DNA of 8,884 nt. Source: an uncultured Burkholderiales bacterium. GTDB taxonomy: Bacteria; Pseudomonadota; Gammaproteobacteria; Burkholderiales; Burkholderiaceae_E. Below the pieces are notes generated by a model. It saw only the letters and a program-made list of their open reading frames with translations, made no database searches and had not been told where the DNA came from. Below, one piece after another: positions 7,892 through 8,884 of the stretch; position 1 is the stretch's first letter; each line of letters starts with the position of its first letter. Both the position numbers and the translations under genes were made by a program. The DNA is taken from contig CAIKZV010000480.1 of NCBI GenBank assembly GCA_903831925.1, forward strand, positions 1-8,884, read 5' to 3'.

Positions 7892-8767
7892 TCAGACCGG
7901 ATAACGCGCAAGTTGCTCGAGAAGCAGTTCGCTGATGCGTTGCGGCTGCTCATCGGTTGAAAAATGTCCGACGCCATCGAGCACCACGAATCGGAATGGC
8001 GCACTGACGAAATCGGCCGTGGACTGCGCGGCCATTTTGCCGACGGTGGCATCGGCATCACCCCACACAAAGAGCGTGGGTACGCGGATCGCGCCCATGC
8101 TCACGCGCAGCTCATGCTGTGCGCGGTACCAGGCGAGCGCTGCCTCGAGCGCCGCAGGCGTGCCAAGCACCGAGAGATACATATCGACGGCAGATGGCGG
8201 CACCCCAGATTCGGCCAGGCGCTCGCGAAGTCGCCGTGCGCCATCCTCGAGCAGCAGCCCCGCGGTGGCAGGATCGAGGAAAGCACGGTGATGACGGGAG
8301 CGATATTTCTGGTCACCGTCGGGCGCCTGCAAGGCCATCGCGAAGGCCGAAGGATGAGGGCGCGACAGAATGGTGAGCGAGGCCAGGCGATCGGGATGGC
8401 GATCGGCCACCCCCCAGGACACCTGTCCACCCCAGTCATGGCCCGCCAGATGAAAACGACCTGCCTCATAGCCGCACGCGGCCGCCAGATCAAGCACGTC
8501 GGACACCAGCCGATCGTAGTGATAGTGGGACAAGTCTGCAGGGTCGGGGCGCGCGCCAGGCGAATAGCCTCGCTGATCGGGCGCGACGACCCGATAGCCC
8601 GCCCCGGCGAGCGCCGGAATCTGATCGCGCCAGGCGTGCCGCGACTGCGGATAGCCATGCAGGAGCACGACCAGATCGCCCTCGATGGGTCCGGCGACCC
8701 AGGCATCGAAGACCAGGCCGCTTCGGGTGGCAATCTTTTGCAACATCGGTGGTTCGGCAACGCTCAT
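7892..8767 (-). CDS. Alpha/beta hydrolase, epoxide hydrolase-like
   Basis: This is a 291-residue cytoplasmic alpha/beta-fold hydrolase. HGYP at 37-40 supplies the oxyanion-hole motif. The nucleophile elbow reads GHDWGG at 109-114, so the nucleophile is Asp111 rather than Ser. Asp237 in WGDAD is the likely acid and His268 in GVGHF is the base. A cap-region WYR (Tyr214) resembles the tyrosine that polarises the epoxide ring. Together these fit the soluble epoxide hydrolase group, which opens epoxides to diols; haloalkane dehalogenases share the Asp nucleophile but usually differ in the cap. A lactone- or ester-hydrolysing role is unlikely without a serine. There is no signal peptide. ATG 8767 is chosen because it gives the normal N-terminus, though only a weak GAG-rich site precedes it; Met8 is an alternative with no visible ribosome site. 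It lies 59 bases after the stop of a gene cut by the right edge. Confidence 0.9.
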   Translation of the reverse strand: MSVAEPPMLQKIATRSGLVFDAWVAGPIEGDLVVLLHGYPQSRHAWRDQIPALAGAGYRVVAPDQRGYSPGARPDPADLSHYHYDRLVSDVLDLAAACGYEAGRFHLAGHDWGGQVSWGVADRHPDRLASLTILSRPHPSAFAMALQAPDGDQKYRSRHHRAFLDPATAGLLLEDGARRLRERLAESGVPPSAVDMYLSVLGTPAALEAALAWYRAQHELRVSMGAIRVPTLFVWGDADATVGKMAAQSTADFVSAPFRFVVLDGVGHFSTDEQPQRISELLLEQLARYPV

Positions 8768-8826
8768 CGGGATCGCTCGCTCAAATCAGGGCCAGGGCCA
8801 GCACCATGCCAGCGGGCCGCACCGCG

Positions 8827-8884
8827 TTACGCCGCCATCGACAGGGTGCCGAAGTCGAGCACCGGATGACCGCCCGCACCCAGG
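8827..8884 (-). CDS. C-terminal end of an unidentified protein (runs off right edge)
   Basis: The last 18 codons of a minus-strand reading frame end in TAA at 8829-8827. They read LGAGGHPVLDFGTLSMAA, and nearly every codon ends in G or C, as in the neighbouring genes. I do not recognise the family from so short a tail. It lies 59 bases upstream of the hydrolase on the same strand, so it may be the preceding gene of that run. It could also be a chance open frame. Confidence 0.45.
   Translation of the reverse strand, partial: LGAGGHPVLDFGTLSMAA

Noticed and set aside
7873..7898. Direct repeat TCAGACC at 7873-7879 and 7892-7898 between the hydrolase and quinone reductase genes
   Set aside because: Seven bases repeated once, with one copy containing the hydrolase stop codon, is within chance and shows no other sign of an operator.
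7964..8869. A 301-residue plus-strand open frame opposite the hydrolase
   Set aside because: The opposite strand encodes an intact alpha/beta hydrolase with a complete triad. The plus-strand product is Arg/His-rich and has no recognisable domain.

Overview
The window looks like a piece of a GC-rich betaproteobacterial chromosome, probably Burkholderiales. The evidence is a Bug/TctC-type solute receptor (a family greatly expanded in that order), a YgiQ-type radical SAM protein close to the proteobacterial form, strong G/C preference at third codon positions, and GGAG-type ribosome binding sites. It is densely coding: every intergenic gap is under 100 bases. I see no tRNA, rRNA, CRISPR array, insertion sequence or phage gene.

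Layout. On the minus strand, reading right to left from 5541, lie an EtaA-like Baeyer-Villiger monooxygenase (BVMO), a second, cyclohexanone-monooxygenase-like BVMO about 10 bases behind it, an orphan tripartite-tricarboxylate (Bug) periplasmic receptor, and the N-terminal 427 residues of a YgiQ-family radical SAM protein. YgiQ is cut by the left edge at the first cysteine of its iron-sulfur motif. Diverging from the first BVMO across 61 bases is a plus-strand gene for a membrane-anchored di-heme cytochrome c peroxidase of the MauG family (5603-6817). Convergent to that, on the minus strand, are a flavin enzyme resembling the PA1024-type NADH:quinone reductases usually labelled nitronate monooxygenase, an epoxide-hydrolase-like alpha/beta hydrolase with an aspartate nucleophile, and the last 18 codons of an unidentified gene.

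How the genes may work together (inference). The two BVMOs are the functional core. Both carry the type I BVMO signatures intact but belong to different branches, so the pair probably oxidises ketones of different shape, or successive ketones, to esters or lactones. The adjacent Bug protein could capture a carboxylate substrate or breakdown product in the periplasm. The peroxidase shares the control region with the BVMO operon, where a perfect 14-base palindrome is a candidate operator. The hydrolase and quinone reductase on the right could handle reactive epoxides and quinones. YgiQ is probably an unrelated neighbour.

Nothing here is clearly a new defence or mobile system. The most interesting part is the tandem unlike-BVMO and receptor cassette with its divergently controlled heme peroxidase.
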